DNA of 64,000 nucleotides, taken from positions 1 to 64,000 of the forward strand of contig NZ_JAIXZS010000048.1 of NCBI RefSeq assembly GCF_027489515.1, in the 5' to 3' direction. Numbering within the stretch: position 1 is the first letter of the stretch; each line of letters begins with the position of its first letter. The notes beneath the pieces were generated by a model. The model ran no database searches. It was not told where the DNA came from and saw only the letters and a list, made by a program, of their open reading frames with translations. Shown here piece by piece: positions 35,701 through 43,896 of this stretch. This DNA comes from Novosphingobium sp. Its GTDB lineage: Bacteria; Pseudomonadota; Alphaproteobacteria; Sphingomonadales; Sphingomonadaceae. Made by a program: the position numbers and the translations under genes.

Positions 35701-38700
35701 GCATCGACCCAGCTGCTCGATGGCAGCGTGCAGGTCGGCGGCACATTCGGCACCGCGGGCACCGCGTTCCGCGATTCGCAGCGCCGCTCGTTCACGGTGC
35801 AGAGCGCCGACACGTTCAAGAAGTACTCCAAGCTTCAGGTCACGTCGGGCACCGAGAATTTCGACAAACTGGCGGACAAGCAGGGCCGAGCCGCCCCGCG
35901 TTCGCCGCTCGATGCCGCGCGCTTCGTGATCCGTCCGGGCGAATCGTTCACGGCGGGCGGCACTTTCGATGTGGGTGCTTCGGGCAAGGGCCGCGGCGCG
36001 CAGTTCGATATTGCCGCCTCGGCCATCGCGATCCGGTCCGCCGCCGGTGGTGCGGACACGCCGGGCGTGCTCTCGCTTTCCACCGAGACGCTGGCCAATC
36101 TCAACGCCAACAGCCTGCTGCTGGGCGGCGTGCGGCAGGACAAGGCCGACGGCACCACGCGCATCGACGTGACTGCAAAGACCATTTCCATCGCGAATGG
36201 CGTTTCGCTCAGCCTGCCCGAAATGATCTTTGCCGTCGCGGGCGAGGATTCGCGGATCACCGTGGGGGCAGGGGCCTCGCTGACGGCGACGGGTACGCTT
36301 GCCGATCTGCGCACCGGCAACTTCGTGGTCGGCTATGAGAAGAACGATACCGGCGTGGTCAGCGCGTTCGACAACACCGGCATCGGCGCATTGCTGCGGC
36401 TTTCGAGCGGGCCTGACCGGCTCGTCACGCGCAATCTCGATCCAGATGCCACTAACGCTGCGCTCGCCAGCGCTTCGCTCAGGATCGCCAGCGGCGCCTC
36501 GCTCAAGGGCAATTCGGTTGCGCTCGGGGCCAGCGGCACCGTGCGGTTCGGCAGCAGCGCAACACTCGATGCCAGGGCGGTCAGCCTTTCCGGCGTGGCC
36601 ATCAGCTTCGGCAGCGGCGGGATCGATGCCGATTTCGCGGCCAAGCTTGCCGCGGCAGACCGGCTGACTCTGCAATCGCGCCGGGTCATCACGCTCGGCG
36701 ATGCACTGCCTGAGCGGTTCAACACGCTCGCCATCGATGCCCCCGGCCTTGCCGCCGATGGCAGCGATGTCACGCTGCGCGCCAAGGCGGTCGAGTTTGG
36801 CAACGCGGGCGCCGATCGCGGCGGCTGCAGCAAGGCAGGCGTTGCCGCCTGCGGCTCGGCCAATGCGCTGACCGTCAAGGCGGACGAGATCAGTTTCGGC
36901 AGCGGCACCTTCCGGCTCTACGGCTTTGACAGCGGCGTGACGCTCGATGCCGCCAAGGGCATCTACGTCACCGGGAAGGGCGCGCTCGCGCTCGATGATC
37001 CGGACGCTTCGGGCCCGGTGCGGCTGACCATGAAGACGCCGCTGCTGGCGGACCGCTCGGCTACCACGGCGGCGGACGTCAAGTCGGGCGGGGCGGACTA
37101 TGCCTTCCTCACGCGCGGCCGTGTCATCGTCGACGGCACTGGCCGCACCGCGCCCACGGCGTCACCCGCCGCTTCGGCCGGATCGATCATCGCGTTCGGC
37201 TCGGCCGATTCCGCCGTCGCCGGCCTTACACTCAACAACACCACGGTCCGCGCCACGGCGGGCATCGTCGAGGCGCGGGCGCGCGGCGATATCGCCATTA
37301 CCGGCACAACCACGATTGCCGCACCCGGCTTCACCACGCGCATCGGTGCCACCGAAGACGCGCTTGTCGCCACCGCCGGTGGCGGCACGATCACCCTGCA
37401 ATCGAACCAGGGCAACGTTTCGCTCGCCAAGACCGCCTCGCTGATCGTGGACAACGGAATCGGCAGCGCTGGCGCGCTCAATCTCGTTGCCGCGCGCGGT
37501 ACGATCGATCTCGGCGCGAGCCTTAACGGCGGGATCGGTGCGGGCAAAACCCGCGCCGCCTCGCTGCTGCTCGATGGCGCCGCAATCACCGATGGCGCCG
37601 GCGGCGCGTTCGATTTCGGCACGTTCGTCTCGCGCGATGGCGCAAAGTTTGGCGGCGCGCTGCAGATCCACACCGGCACCGGCAACCTCGCGCTCGCCGC
37701 CGGGCAGACGGTGAAGGCAAGGAGCGTCACGCTCGCCACCGATCAGGGTCGGATCACCATCGCCGGCACGATCGATACCTCGGGCGCCGATGTCTCGAAG
37801 CTCAAGCTGACTGATCCAGCCTATGCAACTGCCGATGTGAATGGTGGCGACATCGCGCTTTATGGCGCGGACGGCGTGACGCTCGCGGCAACGGGCAAGC
37901 TCCTCGCAAGGACCTCGGGCTACGGTGCGGGCGATAGCCGGCAGGCGCATGGCGGCAACGTCACGCTCGGTATCGCGGCCGACACAGCCGCCGTCACTGT
38001 CGCGTCCGGCGCGGTCATCGACGTTTCGGCCACCCGTCCCGGTGACCGCCTCGTCTCTACTGTGGTCAAGGATCCTGCGACGCTGACCCAGACCACCGCT
38101 TTCCGCCTCGCGGCTGGTGATCTTGGCGGTACTGTCACCTTCCGGGCACCTGTGATCGAGAACGACAGCAAGGTCGATATCCGGAGCAGCGGCACGATCA
38201 CCGGCGCACGCGAAGTGGCGATCCACGCCTTCAAGCGTTTCGATCTTGATGCGATTGCCGCCTCCGGGGCCTTCAGCGGGATCAGTCTTGACGGCGGGGG
38301 CAACATCCACCTCGATGCAGCAGCCACCGGCAAGCCCAATTTCCTCGCCGATCTCACGGCCTCTGGCACGCTCCCGCAGTTCGTGCGGAACTTCTCCGTC
38401 ACGCTCAAGAACGGCGGCAGCCTTGCCGGTATCCGCGTGCGGCCGGAGATGGAGCTTTCCGCCACGCGCGGCGTGATCCTCGATAGCAACATCAATCTCG
38501 GCGCGGGCCGGATTACCGACTACGTCGGCGCGCTGGCGGATGGCTTCATCGTCCCGTCCGAACTCGGCCCGGACGCCAATGGCAACCCGCGCTACGAAGT
38601 GGTTGCCGGCAAGGAAGCGGCACTCTTCGCCAAGTATGTCGACATGACCTACCGCGTTGGCGGCAAGGTGACCGGCGAGGCAGGCGTGTTCACCCTGCGC

Positions 38701-41700
38701 GCCGGCGGCAGCGTCCAGGTGGCAAACAGCATCAGCGACGGCTTCTTCGCCTTCCACGACCGGACCGATGCGGACTACATCCAGCACCAGCTCGGCGGCG
38801 GCGACCGTTCGTTCCACCCGGCGATCCAGCTCGATTGTGCCTTCGGCGGACTGTGTGACGATACGCTGCCCAGCTACAGCGCGCGCATTGGCCGCCGGCC
38901 GCCGGCGGACGACGAACTGATCGTCATCGACCTGAGCTTGCCGGTCCAGGGCACGCAAAGCACGCCGATCTTCGTCCACTCACCCTACAGCGCGAGCGCC
39001 AACAGCGTCGCGGCCAATGGCACCGGCAATGGGATCGGTGTGGGCGAACTGTTCCCGCTGGTCGATGGCAAGGCGGTCGCCTCGTCCGATATCCGTCTCA
39101 TCGCGGGCGCCGCGGCAGGATCGGCTGACCCGACGCAGCTCGATCGCTCGTCCAAGGGCGATGTGGTGATCGCGGGCGAGAAGTCCTATTCGGTCGTCGC
39201 GCGCGAAGGGCGCTACACCATCGGCGGCGGCGTCCAGCTGGGCTTCGATCAGGGTGACGGCACCTACATCTACGGCAATACCAGCGGCGATTTCTTCACC
39301 CGCACCTTTGCCGACATTACCGATCCCGCTACCGCGCGTGATTTCTACACCAAGCTCACCTGGGGTAGCGACAGCCAGCTTTCGGATGAGGCGCTTGCCG
39401 CGGCGCAAACCTTCTTCGCCGGCAACCGCTTTATCCGCGAGGATGGTGTCGTCACCGGGGTCTACGCCTCGCTTGGCCAGGTCGCGGATTTCCTCGCGGG
39501 CGACTATGGAACCACCTACCGCTCGCTCGTCGCGCCCGATATCTCGATCGAGACCGACGTGCCCGTCAGCTATCCGGGCACCAAGGTCTTTTACCGCCCG
39601 TTGGTGCGCACCGGCGATGGCAACATCAAGATCGCCGCGGCGCGGGATATCGATCTCGTCGGCTCCAGCCGCGTGACGTACCGCGATCTCAACAGCCTTT
39701 CGCGCGATGAGTTCGGCGATCCGCTCGAAGCCGGTTTCGACAACGCCCAGGTCGGCGGTTCGGCGGTCTACACCGCCGGCACGCGCCTTGCGAAGCTGGG
39801 CTCGGTCTCGCTCGACGCCGCTTCCTTCGACAAGGGTACCGAGAAGCTCGACTACATTCCCTCGACGCAGGGCGCGCTCGACTTCGGCTCTGCACTCACT
39901 GGCAATGGCGGCAATGTCACGCTTGTTGCCGGGCGCGATGTGATCGGCCGCCGCGATGTCTGGACCGAGACTTTCCTCGACAATGGCCTCGATATCGAAA
40001 CCACGCTGCCCGGCTACGAATCCGGCACCTCGACGCTCGATACCACGCGGGTCGGTTCGGCCAGCCAGCGCTGGCGGCTGGGCCGGGTCGGGCTCGATTC
40101 GACGATCGCCATTGTCCCGCAGCTGTTCACCTCGGGCGTCGGCGCGCTGTCGGGCGGCGATGTCACCATCACCGCAGGCCGCGATGTGAGCGATCTGACC
40201 GTGGCGCTCGACAATTCGGTCGTTACGCAGACCGACGGGCAGGGGCGGCGCGTGCTGGTCACCAGCGCAGGCGGCAATCTGTCGCTCAGCGCTGGCCGCG
40301 ACTTGCTGGGCGGCCAGATCGATCTCGCGCAGGGTATCGGTCGCATTGCCGTGGGCCGCTCGGTCGGCGCCGCGGGTGAGACCCTGACCTCGGGCAGCTA
40401 CGAAGACCGCGTTGATGCGCCCGATCGGCGCAACCTGCTGCGCGTGCGCGTCAGTGATGCGACTGTCAGCCTTACCGCGCGCGGCACGGTCGATCTCGGC
40501 GGGCTCGGCGCGCTTGGTGCCAACGAGGCTTCCGCGACGATCGACCTCCAGCTGAACACGGCCGGCTTCTTCAGCCCGATCGCCTCATTCAGCGCGGCGA
40601 CCATGGGCACGCTCAATCTCGCGGCCAACCGGCGCGAGCAGCGCGTGCTGTTCACCGCGCAGGATACCGATGCCGAACGCGCCTCGTTCCTGCTCGGCAA
40701 CGTGCTGCCGCCCTCGCTTCTCCTGAGTTCGCTTTCGGGCGACCTCCAGCTCGGCAACGGCTCGCCGTTGCTGCTTTATCCCAGCCGCTACGGCCAGCTC
40801 AGCCTTGTCGCCGGTGGCGACATGGGCCGCTTCGCGCTGGCGATGAGCGACGCCAATCCGTCTGACCTACCGGGTGCGTTCACCGTCAGCCAGCTGGTCA
40901 GCCAGTCGAGCGCGCTGCTGCGTCTCAACGGTCTCGGCTTCACCTTCGGCGGCGTGGTCCAGCCGACCGACGATGTAACCTTGCGCCTGCTGCACGATCG
41001 CAACATTCTCCACGCGGGCGATATCCGGGTGGCGGAGATCTTTGCCGGCGGGTCGATCAGCCAGGTCCAGCTCAATCTTGCCAAGGCGGCGCGGATCAAC
41101 GCCGGGCTCGATATCGTCGACTTCTACTTCGAAGGGCAGAACCTCGCCGTTTCGGACGTGACGAGCGTGCTGGCCGGACGCGACATCACTGCCACGACCC
41201 AGCTGCCCGATCTCAACAACGCGTTCACCGGCCGTCCCTTCACCGGCATCACCAACTTCGTCGTCGGCGGCCCCGGTACGCTTACGGTGCAGGCTGGCCG
41301 CGATCTCGGACCGTTCCTCAATTCGGCAACGGTTGGCGGGGTGAGCTATGCCGGCGGCATTCGCACCATCGGCAACGAAGCCAACCCGTGGCTGCCCTCG
41401 CAAGGCGCGGATATCTACGCGCTGTTCGGCGTGGCCAAGGGCGCGGACTACACCGCGCTGCGCTCGACCTATCTCGATCCCGCCAATCTTGCGAAGCTGG
41501 ACGGCGATCTCTTCGTCCAGAACGTCGATTCCGCCGGGAACCGGACGCCGGACCGCAGCAAGCCGATCTATGCACCCAAGCTGGCGCTCTGGCTCAAGGA
41601 CAATGCGCCAACAGCCTTCGCCAGCGTGTTCGCCGATAATCCCGGCCTTTCGGGCGACGCGCTGACGGCCGCCGCCTACGGCCGGCTTGACAAGCTCTAC

Positions 41701-42837
41701 GCCGCCTTCACCGGCCAGGTGTCGGAACTGCAGCAACGCCAGTTCCTCATTCGCGAGGTCTATTTCGGGGAGATCGCGGCGCCCGCGGATCCCAAGGGCG
41801 CCTCCTACCAGCAATATGTCCGCGGCTACCGCGCGATCCAGACGCTGTTCCCGGCGACGCTGGGCTACACCGACAATCTCGCCACGTTCGAGACCGATCC
41901 TGCCTCGGTCAGCGCGGATCACCCACTTGGCGAAGCGGTGAAGAAGATCGTCGATGGCGAACCTGCGCGTGCTGCACGGATCATCACCGGCAATGTCGAT
42001 TTGCGCCTTGCCACGATCGAGACCGGGCGCGGCGGCACGATCGACATCCTCGGGCCCGGCGGCGATCTCATTGCCGGCTCGGTCGTGCGCACCTCAGAAC
42101 AGGCGGCGCGCAAGACCACGCTCTACAGCCAGACCGGGGTGGACTTCTTCCGCAACGGCTTCGGGCTCAATCGCTCGCCAGTGGGCATCGAGGCGATCCC
42201 GATCGGCTTCGAAGGCGTACTCAGCCTGCGCGGAGGCTCGATCCAGTCGTTCACCGATGGCGACTTCCGCCTCAATCAGAGCCGCCTCTTCACGCTGGCG
42301 GGCGGCGACATCACGATGTGGTCGTCGAACGGCGATCTCAATGCGGGCCAGGGCCCGAAGACGGCTTCGAACTTCCCGCCGATCGTGCTGCGCTTCACGC
42401 CCAACGCGGTGGGCGAGGTGGATTCGGTCGGCAGCGTTTCGGGTGCCGGTATCGCGGCGCTGAGGCCCAGCCTCGACGTTGCGCCCTCGCGCGTGACGCT
42501 GATTGCGCCGGTCGGCACCGTCGATGCGGGCGATGCCGGCGTGCGCGCCTCGGGTGACGTGTTCGTCGCGGCGGCCCGTGTCGCCAACGCGGACAACTTC
42601 AAGGTCGGCGGCGTCTCGGTCGGCGTGCCGACCACCGCGGTCGTCGCGGCGCCCGCCGCGCCGGCGAGCGCTGCCGCCGCCACCGCCGCCACCGCCGCGC
42701 AGGCGGGCGCGCAGCAGCGCAGCGACAGTGCTGACCGCCGTTCGATCATCCGGGTCGATGTGCTAGGTTTCATTGGCGGCGACAGCGGCAATTGCCCGAG
42801 CGGCCGCTTCGATTCGGAAGGGCGCTGCGTCAACTGA
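29737..42837 (+). CDS. Giant filamentous-hemagglutinin-type exoprotein (TpsA), 4,366 residues
   Basis: The largest gene in the window. A long-type signal peptide (to AQAQ, about residue 40) leads to a TPS secretion domain (about residues 80-350) with SWNNFDIGAKTTLVFDQS and LNRSGVIFGNGAQVNVHSLL; Asn223-Arg-Ser-Gly-Val corresponds to the NPNGI motif of FHA. The rest is a very long Gly/Ser/Ala/Asp-rich beta-helix with repeated IDVSG/GGxITLTA-type rungs. The C terminus ends in a Cys-X10-Cys loop (CPSGRFDSEGRC) two residues before the end. TpsA proteins are adhesins, hemolysins or biofilm scaffolds; this one has no recognised toxin domain, so an adhesin or surface fibre is most likely. No frameshift was seen over 13 kb. 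The start is 64 bases after the porin stop. Confidence 0.92.
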   Translation: MNQRSESASGNSTGRRQRLLASASALVLGLGCTVQPAQAQMARLQGAVGAVPVITPGTTGGTAAALPQRSVRMQEALAAQQAARDAVKSMRGLVTQAREAALAATRARPTDGLSIKGLNPAVTKVTASVDDATGLGTWQGALLPTQTEAGGKFTVTIKQTESRALLSWNNFDIGAKTTLVFDQSVGGKAQTDWVVLNRVVDPGARPSTILGSIKAPGTVLVLNRSGVIFGNGAQVNVHSLLASSLEIGNFAKDVGRAAEDANFFTGLSLKERNTAYLENGLLGPSSSPGKYNALLTSSLAGSGRYVVTNPDAAFSATPEGDVVVDRGASISASGGGFVILTAPNVSNDGQLSAPEGQVSLQAGRAISYTVSTGSAKGADPDIRGLILRTLTEDGGAVVNSGLIDVPRGYISLGSDLAGSVVNAGLLASTTSVSRNGTISLTAGTIRISGGSDTAHAGGLVILNDASTETVPQGTAAEPPAFKTSRIDIGGAYVSLLAGGSALGLLGPASVDFGANSLLLAPAANVAIGSRASQTFDAAALASTGRTVSVGSITVGEGVRIDVSGIKDVTLEASRNAVTISPLKGNELRDTPNYRDVRTDGSFTLNGKTVTIDPRRSGVRADGVKWIGSPLIEAGSAASQIGVGAAELMTKGGTVTFGVAVLQGADTLANTPQVKIAKSATVDFSGGWVHYNAGWVGSSRLIRADGSLVDIADADPNGVYIGLADGFTELQSKFGKADTFTNRVLAGQRFDPSYDEGRDAGGMVVIGSTASIRGTLHGDAFAGERQLRAGVVGTAAPGTALDTRQLQSTAQQLPSGGFLRVGSFSGPSGVGLGGDILVHAAGAQDLQTGKGVFLLSDRQLSEAGLSALTLQTSGGVTFGEGSNLVLANGGKLTVDAGRTINFDGTVTARGGSIAARTYELAGTIYRSSIAATGSVFDTADDAKFAYARGEALPGLFDINVNGTLDVAGLWSNDFLALGKMPSGQAWTSGGAISLTVAPKVLLAEGTDLESATYAVDLSGSIRLAKDALLNVSSGGYVDPTGALALTARGGSVSLINATTYASLSQTPANVNELSTTDLPVGGENQSVAFSPYTADNGKLVRGALAPREQRSTVSFEAANFKGFSFGGGGTFKLVAPQIALGGTRPQTGSWLGLDFLQQTGFGGLDLTTFRSRVYDDLFKGGVGGGSAFFETTRFVIGKGETLNLSQALLPNFVDPATSAKLATLATGSDVTSVVSASVPTEAFDQRAATLTLGGLTELTVAKGGTITGAAGASITAPKLLNQGTIRIVGGKILQRAVLPEVLFGQSIGVKDAANGGRGLDDVLGGRIEGAGSPQYSENAKSKVSDADGLLTNGELFSKAGSDQTVYFLGALDKDQGIKLDAGSVTDLSGGAVFDPRAPVGADGRRLARGTLYDGGSISTASTFVNPANALFSTPNYGDPRYQVLIGGNPITYAGSTAGAKIAVGAGALIDIRGAAAQFDQQDSSGNFVLADQWSKGGSIRVLAGGSLAGARIRSAGGAPAAEGGTLEWFAPTLISAYGDRAGESGLLSAAQIEDAGFTTMIARGSLTVEGGTRLSLGKAFILSSADLPTSSVIDRDLQVRVRLSGSGDAAIEAPYIRLSSLAQSAPGNLDAGTAGELTFAGKSVDLVGGLGFSAGEVRFEAERDVRLIGVKQAVPSLTVLTGVTGSIVASGDIAFKASQIYATTGTGNLQALIEDQRNGTSNSAAQPYLIASFAENGTISFASNGGAVPDSPLSAGSWLRVLAAQIRQDGVLRAPLGLIELGSSAARLIPGSLNLAPATRSITFGAGSVTSVSGTGLNVPYGQTTDLTEYYFAPGVSAALTTAPTGQLVLSGADITIGTGAKIDGRGGGDVFAYEFVSGTGGSRDVLSRLNADAFSSNDGLQYADGRQVYAILPVEKAGLVAGYDPIYSDDYGAGTGDLYGASAGRTVHLDGGPGVPAGDFLLLPAHYALLPGALRLVENTDAQAPYVGASTQLLDGSVQVGGTFGTAGTAFRDSQRRSFTVQSADTFKKYSKLQVTSGTENFDKLADKQGRAAPRSPLDAARFVIRPGESFTAGGTFDVGASGKGRGAQFDIAASAIAIRSAAGGADTPGVLSLSTETLANLNANSLLLGGVRQDKADGTTRIDVTAKTISIANGVSLSLPEMIFAVAGEDSRITVGAGASLTATGTLADLRTGNFVVGYEKNDTGVVSAFDNTGIGALLRLSSGPDRLVTRNLDPDATNAALASASLRIASGASLKGNSVALGASGTVRFGSSATLDARAVSLSGVAISFGSGGIDADFAAKLAAADRLTLQSRRVITLGDALPERFNTLAIDAPGLAADGSDVTLRAKAVEFGNAGADRGGCSKAGVAACGSANALTVKADEISFGSGTFRLYGFDSGVTLDAAKGIYVTGKGALALDDPDASGPVRLTMKTPLLADRSATTAADVKSGGADYAFLTRGRVIVDGTGRTAPTASPAASAGSIIAFGSADSAVAGLTLNNTTVRATAGIVEARARGDIAITGTTTIAAPGFTTRIGATEDALVATAGGGTITLQSNQGNVSLAKTASLIVDNGIGSAGALNLVAARGTIDLGASLNGGIGAGKTRAASLLLDGAAITDGAGGAFDFGTFVSRDGAKFGGALQIHTGTGNLALAAGQTVKARSVTLATDQGRITIAGTIDTSGADVSKLKLTDPAYATADVNGGDIALYGADGVTLAATGKLLARTSGYGAGDSRQAHGGNVTLGIAADTAAVTVASGAVIDVSATRPGDRLVSTVVKDPATLTQTTAFRLAAGDLGGTVTFRAPVIENDSKVDIRSSGTITGAREVAIHAFKRFDLDAIAASGAFSGISLDGGGNIHLDAAATGKPNFLADLTASGTLPQFVRNFSVTLKNGGSLAGIRVRPEMELSATRGVILDSNINLGAGRITDYVGALADGFIVPSELGPDANGNPRYEVVAGKEAALFAKYVDMTYRVGGKVTGEAGVFTLRAGGSVQVANSISDGFFAFHDRTDADYIQHQLGGGDRSFHPAIQLDCAFGGLCDDTLPSYSARIGRRPPADDELIVIDLSLPVQGTQSTPIFVHSPYSASANSVAANGTGNGIGVGELFPLVDGKAVASSDIRLIAGAAAGSADPTQLDRSSKGDVVIAGEKSYSVVAREGRYTIGGGVQLGFDQGDGTYIYGNTSGDFFTRTFADITDPATARDFYTKLTWGSDSQLSDEALAAAQTFFAGNRFIREDGVVTGVYASLGQVADFLAGDYGTTYRSLVAPDISIETDVPVSYPGTKVFYRPLVRTGDGNIKIAAARDIDLVGSSRVTYRDLNSLSRDEFGDPLEAGFDNAQVGGSAVYTAGTRLAKLGSVSLDAASFDKGTEKLDYIPSTQGALDFGSALTGNGGNVTLVAGRDVIGRRDVWTETFLDNGLDIETTLPGYESGTSTLDTTRVGSASQRWRLGRVGLDSTIAIVPQLFTSGVGALSGGDVTITAGRDVSDLTVALDNSVVTQTDGQGRRVLVTSAGGNLSLSAGRDLLGGQIDLAQGIGRIAVGRSVGAAGETLTSGSYEDRVDAPDRRNLLRVRVSDATVSLTARGTVDLGGLGALGANEASATIDLQLNTAGFFSPIASFSAATMGTLNLAANRREQRVLFTAQDTDAERASFLLGNVLPPSLLLSSLSGDLQLGNGSPLLLYPSRYGQLSLVAGGDMGRFALAMSDANPSDLPGAFTVSQLVSQSSALLRLNGLGFTFGGVVQPTDDVTLRLLHDRNILHAGDIRVAEIFAGGSISQVQLNLAKAARINAGLDIVDFYFEGQNLAVSDVTSVLAGRDITATTQLPDLNNAFTGRPFTGITNFVVGGPGTLTVQAGRDLGPFLNSATVGGVSYAGGIRTIGNEANPWLPSQGADIYALFGVAKGADYTALRSTYLDPANLAKLDGDLFVQNVDSAGNRTPDRSKPIYAPKLALWLKDNAPTAFASVFADNPGLSGDALTAAAYGRLDKLYAAFTGQVSELQQRQFLIREVYFGEIAAPADPKGASYQQYVRGYRAIQTLFPATLGYTDNLATFETDPASVSADHPLGEAVKKIVDGEPARAARIITGNVDLRLATIETGRGGTIDILGPGGDLIAGSVVRTSEQAARKTTLYSQTGVDFFRNGFGLNRSPVGIEAIPIGFEGVLSLRGGSIQSFTDGDFRLNQSRLFTLAGGDITMWSSNGDLNAGQGPKTASNFPPIVLRFTPNAVGEVDSVGSVSGAGIAALRPSLDVAPSRVTLIAPVGTVDAGDAGVRASGDVFVAAARVANADNFKVGGVSVGVPTTAVVAAPAAPASAAAATAATAAQAGAQQRSDSADRRSIIRVDVLGFIGGDSGNCPSGRFDSEGRCVN

Positions 42838-42863
42838 CCAGGCCCAGCATCAGGACATTCTGC

Positions 42864-43481
42864 ATGAACATCGCGTCTCGCTTTTCCGCACTCGCCCTGT
42901 TGATCGCCGCCGCTGCCGCGCCGCTCGCGGCCCAGGCGCCCGCACCTGCTGCGCCCGCCGCGCCGACGCTGGGTGGGCCGCTCATCGCGGGCGTCTGCCT
43001 GCTCTCGCGCGAGGCTGTGCTCGCCAATGCCAAGGTCGGGGTCTACGCCTCGCAGCGGATCCGGCAGTTGACCGAGGAAGCGCAGGCCGAAGTCAATGCC
43101 GACCGCAAGCCGATCGAGGCTGATCTGGTGGCGCTGCGGGCGCAGGCCGCCAAGCTCACGCCCGAGCAGCGCGCCGCACAGGAAAAGGCGCTCGCCGCCC
43201 GATTTGCACCGATCCAGACCAAGGCCGAGCAGCGCACTCGCGAGATCGAGAAGACCCGCGCCAAAGCCATCGACGCGATCGGTCAGCAGCTTCAGCCGGT
43301 GATCGCAGCGGTCTACACGCAGAAGGGCTGCGGTCTCCTGCTTGATCGCAATACCGTTCTGGGCGGCAACATGGGCAATGATCTTACCGCTGCGGTGGTT
43401 GCCGGGCTTGATGCGCGGCTGACCTCGATCACCATCCAGCGTGAAGATCTGTCCGGCGCGGCACCAGCACCGGCCAAGTAG
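42864..43481 (+). CDS. OmpH/Skp-like periplasmic chaperone
   Basis: A 205-residue secreted protein (signal to AAPLAAQA, about residue 23) with a helical, Ala/Glu/Lys/Gln-rich middle (LTEEAQAEVNADRKPIEAD, QRTREIEKTRAKAIDAIG) and flanking strands. This is the tentacle layout of Skp/OmpH, which holds unfolded outer-membrane proteins in the periplasm. It is 26 bases after the giant tpsA gene and ends the operon, so it probably escorts TpsA or the porin. Two Cys are present (GVCLLS, GCGLLL), which is unusual for Skp. Confidence 0.8.
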   Translation: MNIASRFSALALLIAAAAAPLAAQAPAPAAPAAPTLGGPLIAGVCLLSREAVLANAKVGVYASQRIRQLTEEAQAEVNADRKPIEADLVALRAQAAKLTPEQRAAQEKALAARFAPIQTKAEQRTREIEKTRAKAIDAIGQQLQPVIAAVYTQKGCGLLLDRNTVLGGNMGNDLTAAVVAGLDARLTSITIQREDLSGAAPAPAK

Positions 43482-43896
43482 TATTCCGTAGAATTTGCAG
43501 TCCCAATTGGAACCGATCCGGTCCGCGCGGCAGCATCCGCCAGCGGGCCGGGAAGGTGCTGTTTTTGCGGCGTTTGCTTCGCGGCTTTGCGCCTTCTGAC
43601 AGTGCCGCATGCGGCCCGATCGCGCACGCTGGGTGTCATGGCGAGTCACATGCCCGGCACTGTGAAATGTTCATCACAGAAGTGTCACCACCCAAAAATA
43701 GAGGGGTCCCCGGGGGACGAATCAAACCGCCCGACAACGCGAAGAATCCTGCCCAGGGAGGCTTCGTCACGTGCGGCATTCGGACCCTGCCAAGTCCTTT
43801 GGAAAAAAGGGCGCTGAACAGTTCAACAGCATCAGGGCCAGCCCGGATTCCTTTCGGTGGGAAAACGGGGAGCAACTGAGATGAAAGGGATATGAA
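43482..43896. other. Intergenic region between the secretion locus and the PstS-like gene
   Basis: No gene is supported in these 415 bases. It contains the inverted repeat at 43660-43679 and several TGTCA-like half-sites (43634, 43683) that could be Pho-box remnants, but their spacing is not convincing. A good GAAAGGGA ribosome binding site precedes the next ATG. Confidence 0.5.
43660..43679. promoter_or_regulatory. Inverted repeat upstream of the PstS-like gene
   Basis: CTGTGAAATGTTCATCACAG has perfect six-base arms around eight bases. It resembles a CRP-type site but the spacing is two bases too long. It may bind another dimeric regulator. Confidence 0.3.

Noticed and set aside
31078..36675. 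A 1,865-codon minus-strand open frame opposite tpsA
   Set aside because: Same cause: the GC-rich codon pattern of tpsA leaves few stops in one antisense frame. The composition is not protein-like and no start signal is present.
43660..43679. A CRP site (TGTGA and TCACA half-sites)
   Set aside because: The half-sites are separated by eight bases instead of six, so it is kept only as an unspecific inverted repeat.
43634..43688. A Pho box upstream of the PstS-like gene
   Set aside because: TGTCA-like half-sites exist, but they do not form the required direct repeats at 11-base spacing.
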